From the NCBI RefSeq assembly GCF_011758765.1, contig NZ_JAANOU010000001.1:4774001-4838000 (forward strand): a DNA stretch of 64,000 nt. The letters are read 5' to 3'. A model generated the notes under the pieces. The model was given only the letters and a program-made list of their open reading frames with translations. It did not search any database and was not told the DNA's origin. Origin of the DNA: Amycolatopsis viridis (GTDB taxonomy: Bacteria > Actinomycetota > Actinomycetes > Mycobacteriales > Pseudonocardiaceae). Below, piece after piece: positions 62,850-64,000 of the stretch. Position numbers and translations under genes: made by a program. Numbering within the stretch: position 1 is the first letter of the stretch; each line of letters starts with the position of its first letter.

Positions 62850-64000
62850 ATGAGCAACCTCCCGTTCGGCTTCGGGCCCCCGGATCCCGACAAGCCCGGT
62901 GACAACGGGCCGTCGGAGGGCGGCCAGCAGTCCGGTGCCGACGCGTTCAACCAGCTCGGCCAGATGTTGAGCCAGCTCGGGCAGATGCTGAGCCAGGCAG
63001 GCAGTTCGTCGGGTCCGGTGAACTACGACCTCGCCAAGCAGATCGCGCTCCAGAAGCTGAGCGGGAGCGCGGGCGGCACGATGGGTTTCGCCTCGAGCGG
63101 CGACGCCGACAGCGCCGTGCGCGACGCCGGTCACCTCGCGGAGCTGTGGCTCGACGCGGCGACGATCCTGCCGGCCGGCGCGTCGGCGACCACGGCGTGG
63201 TCGCCGCGCGACTGGGTGCACAAGACGCTGCCGACGTGGCAGCGCCTGTGCGACCCGGTGGCCCAGCAGGTGTCCGGCGCGTGGGTCGAGGCGCTTCCCG
63301 ACGAGGCGAAGCAGGCGGCCGGGCCGCTGCTGTCGATGGTCGGTCAGATGGGTGGCATGGCCTTCGGCTCGCAGCTGGGCAACGCGCTGGCGCAGCTCGC
63401 CGCGGACGTGCTGACTTCGACGGAGGTGGGGCTGCCGCTGGGTCCGGAGGGGACGTCGGCGCTGCTGCCCGCGAACATCGAGAAGTTCACCGAGGGCCTG
63501 GAGCTGCCGAGCAGCGAGGTGCTCGTGTTCCTGGCCGCGCGGGAGGCCGCGCACCAGCGTCTGTTCTCGCACGTGCCGTGGCTGCGGCAGCGGCTGCTGG
63601 CGACGGTGGAGGAGTTCGCGCGCGGCATCAAGGTGGACACGTCGGCGCTGGAGCAGCTGGCGGGCCAGGTGGACCCGTCCAACCCGGCGAGCATCGAGGA
63701 GGCCCTGTCGTCGGGGCTGCTCGAGCCGCAGACGACGCCCGAGCAGCAGGCGGCGCTGAACCGGTTGGAGACGCTGCTCGCCCTGGTGGAGGGCTGGGTG
63801 GACGTGGTGGTCGCCGAGGCGGTCGGGGACCGTCTCCCGGGAGCCGGCGCGCTTCGCGAGACGCTGCGCCGGCGCCGCGCGACGGGCGGCCCGGCCGAGC
63901 AGACGTTCGCGACGCTGGTGGGGCTGGAGCTGCGCCCGCGGCGGATGCGTGCGGCGTCGGCGCTGTGGAAGCTCGTGGGCGACCAGCACGGCGTCGACAA
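62850..64000 (+). CDS. DUF2342 zincin-like protein, 5' part (3' end outside window)
   Basis: The frame is open to the window edge (383 codons seen). N-terminus SNLPFGFGPPDPDKPGDNG followed by a Gln/Gly/Ser-rich stretch with the repeated FNQLGQMLSQLGQMLSQ. The zincin helix reads REAAHQRLFSHVPWL, where the first His of HExxH is replaced by Arg, as is often seen in this actinobacterial family of predicted metal-dependent hydrolases. Later VEGWVDVVVAEA provides a possible Glu ligand. Starts ATG at 62850, 116 bases from the divergent PDZ protease. Confidence 0.88.
   Translation, partial: MSNLPFGFGPPDPDKPGDNGPSEGGQQSGADAFNQLGQMLSQLGQMLSQAGSSSGPVNYDLAKQIALQKLSGSAGGTMGFASSGDADSAVRDAGHLAELWLDAATILPAGASATTAWSPRDWVHKTLPTWQRLCDPVAQQVSGAWVEALPDEAKQAAGPLLSMVGQMGGMAFGSQLGNALAQLAADVLTSTEVGLPLGPEGTSALLPANIEKFTEGLELPSSEVLVFLAAREAAHQRLFSHVPWLRQRLLATVEEFARGIKVDTSALEQLAGQVDPSNPASIEEALSSGLLEPQTTPEQQAALNRLETLLALVEGWVDVVVAEAVGDRLPGAGALRETLRRRRATGGPAEQTFATLVGLELRPRRMRAASALWKLVGDQHGVD

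Overview
The window is high-GC DNA from an actinomycete. GTG starts, 4-base ATGA/GTGA gene overlaps, the prfB-ftsE-ftsX-smpB block, a PPA1309-type protein, a UPF0182 membrane protein and a Lon-type PDZ protease all point to the Pseudonocardiaceae. An Amycolatopsis-like genome is my best guess from gene content and style. It is not proven from the sequence alone.

Layout. 1-9.8 kb: the 3' part of an HrpB helicase, a SnoaL-like protein, a voltage-sensor-like membrane protein, an ABC-2 exporter pair, a LuxR-type two-component pair and small enzymes. 9.6-18.6 kb: a PiT phosphate transporter, then a tightly coupled histidine-utilisation operon on the minus strand (hutH-hutU-M20 amidohydrolase-hutF-hutI). 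A divergent IclR regulator faces it, with a perfect inverted repeat at its start. 18.6-25.4 kb: tmRNA (ssrA), a sensor protein/histidine kinase/response regulator set, a cupin and MarR divergent pair, an acyltransferase and an amidohydrolase. 25.4-29.3 kb: smpB, ftsX, ftsE and prfB (trans-translation, cell division, translation termination) and a PadR regulator.

29.5-57.7 kb: a catabolic segment of about 28 kb bracketed by two apparently identical initiator tRNA-fMet genes in the same orientation. It holds two complete monosaccharide ABC importers: one GguA/GguB/ChvE type on the plus strand, one Rbs type on the minus strand. It also holds four SDR oxidoreductases (one mycofactocin-coupled-like), two medium-chain alcohol dehydrogenases, an aldehyde dehydrogenase, a 3-hydroxyisobutyrate-dehydrogenase-like enzyme, a sugar isomerase/epimerase-like protein and an M24 'peptidase' with an altered metal site. 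A self-contained 2-oxoacid dehydrogenase cassette (fused E1, E2, E3, lipoate ligase-like protein) lies beside a VOC protein and a GntR regulator. A LacI regulator at the right end and repeated LacI-type operators (TGCAAnCGnTTGCA) upstream of three or four transcription units tie the segment into one putative sugar or polyol regulon. A second operator type (AATGGATCCATT) controls the dehydrogenase/GntR divergent promoter. The substrate is not identifiable from sequence.

57.8-64 kb: conserved housekeeping-like genes, namely UPF0182, PPA1309-family, a PDZ/Lon-type protease and the 5' part of a DUF2342 zincin-like protein cut by the window end. No CRISPR, IS element, integrase or phage gene was seen.
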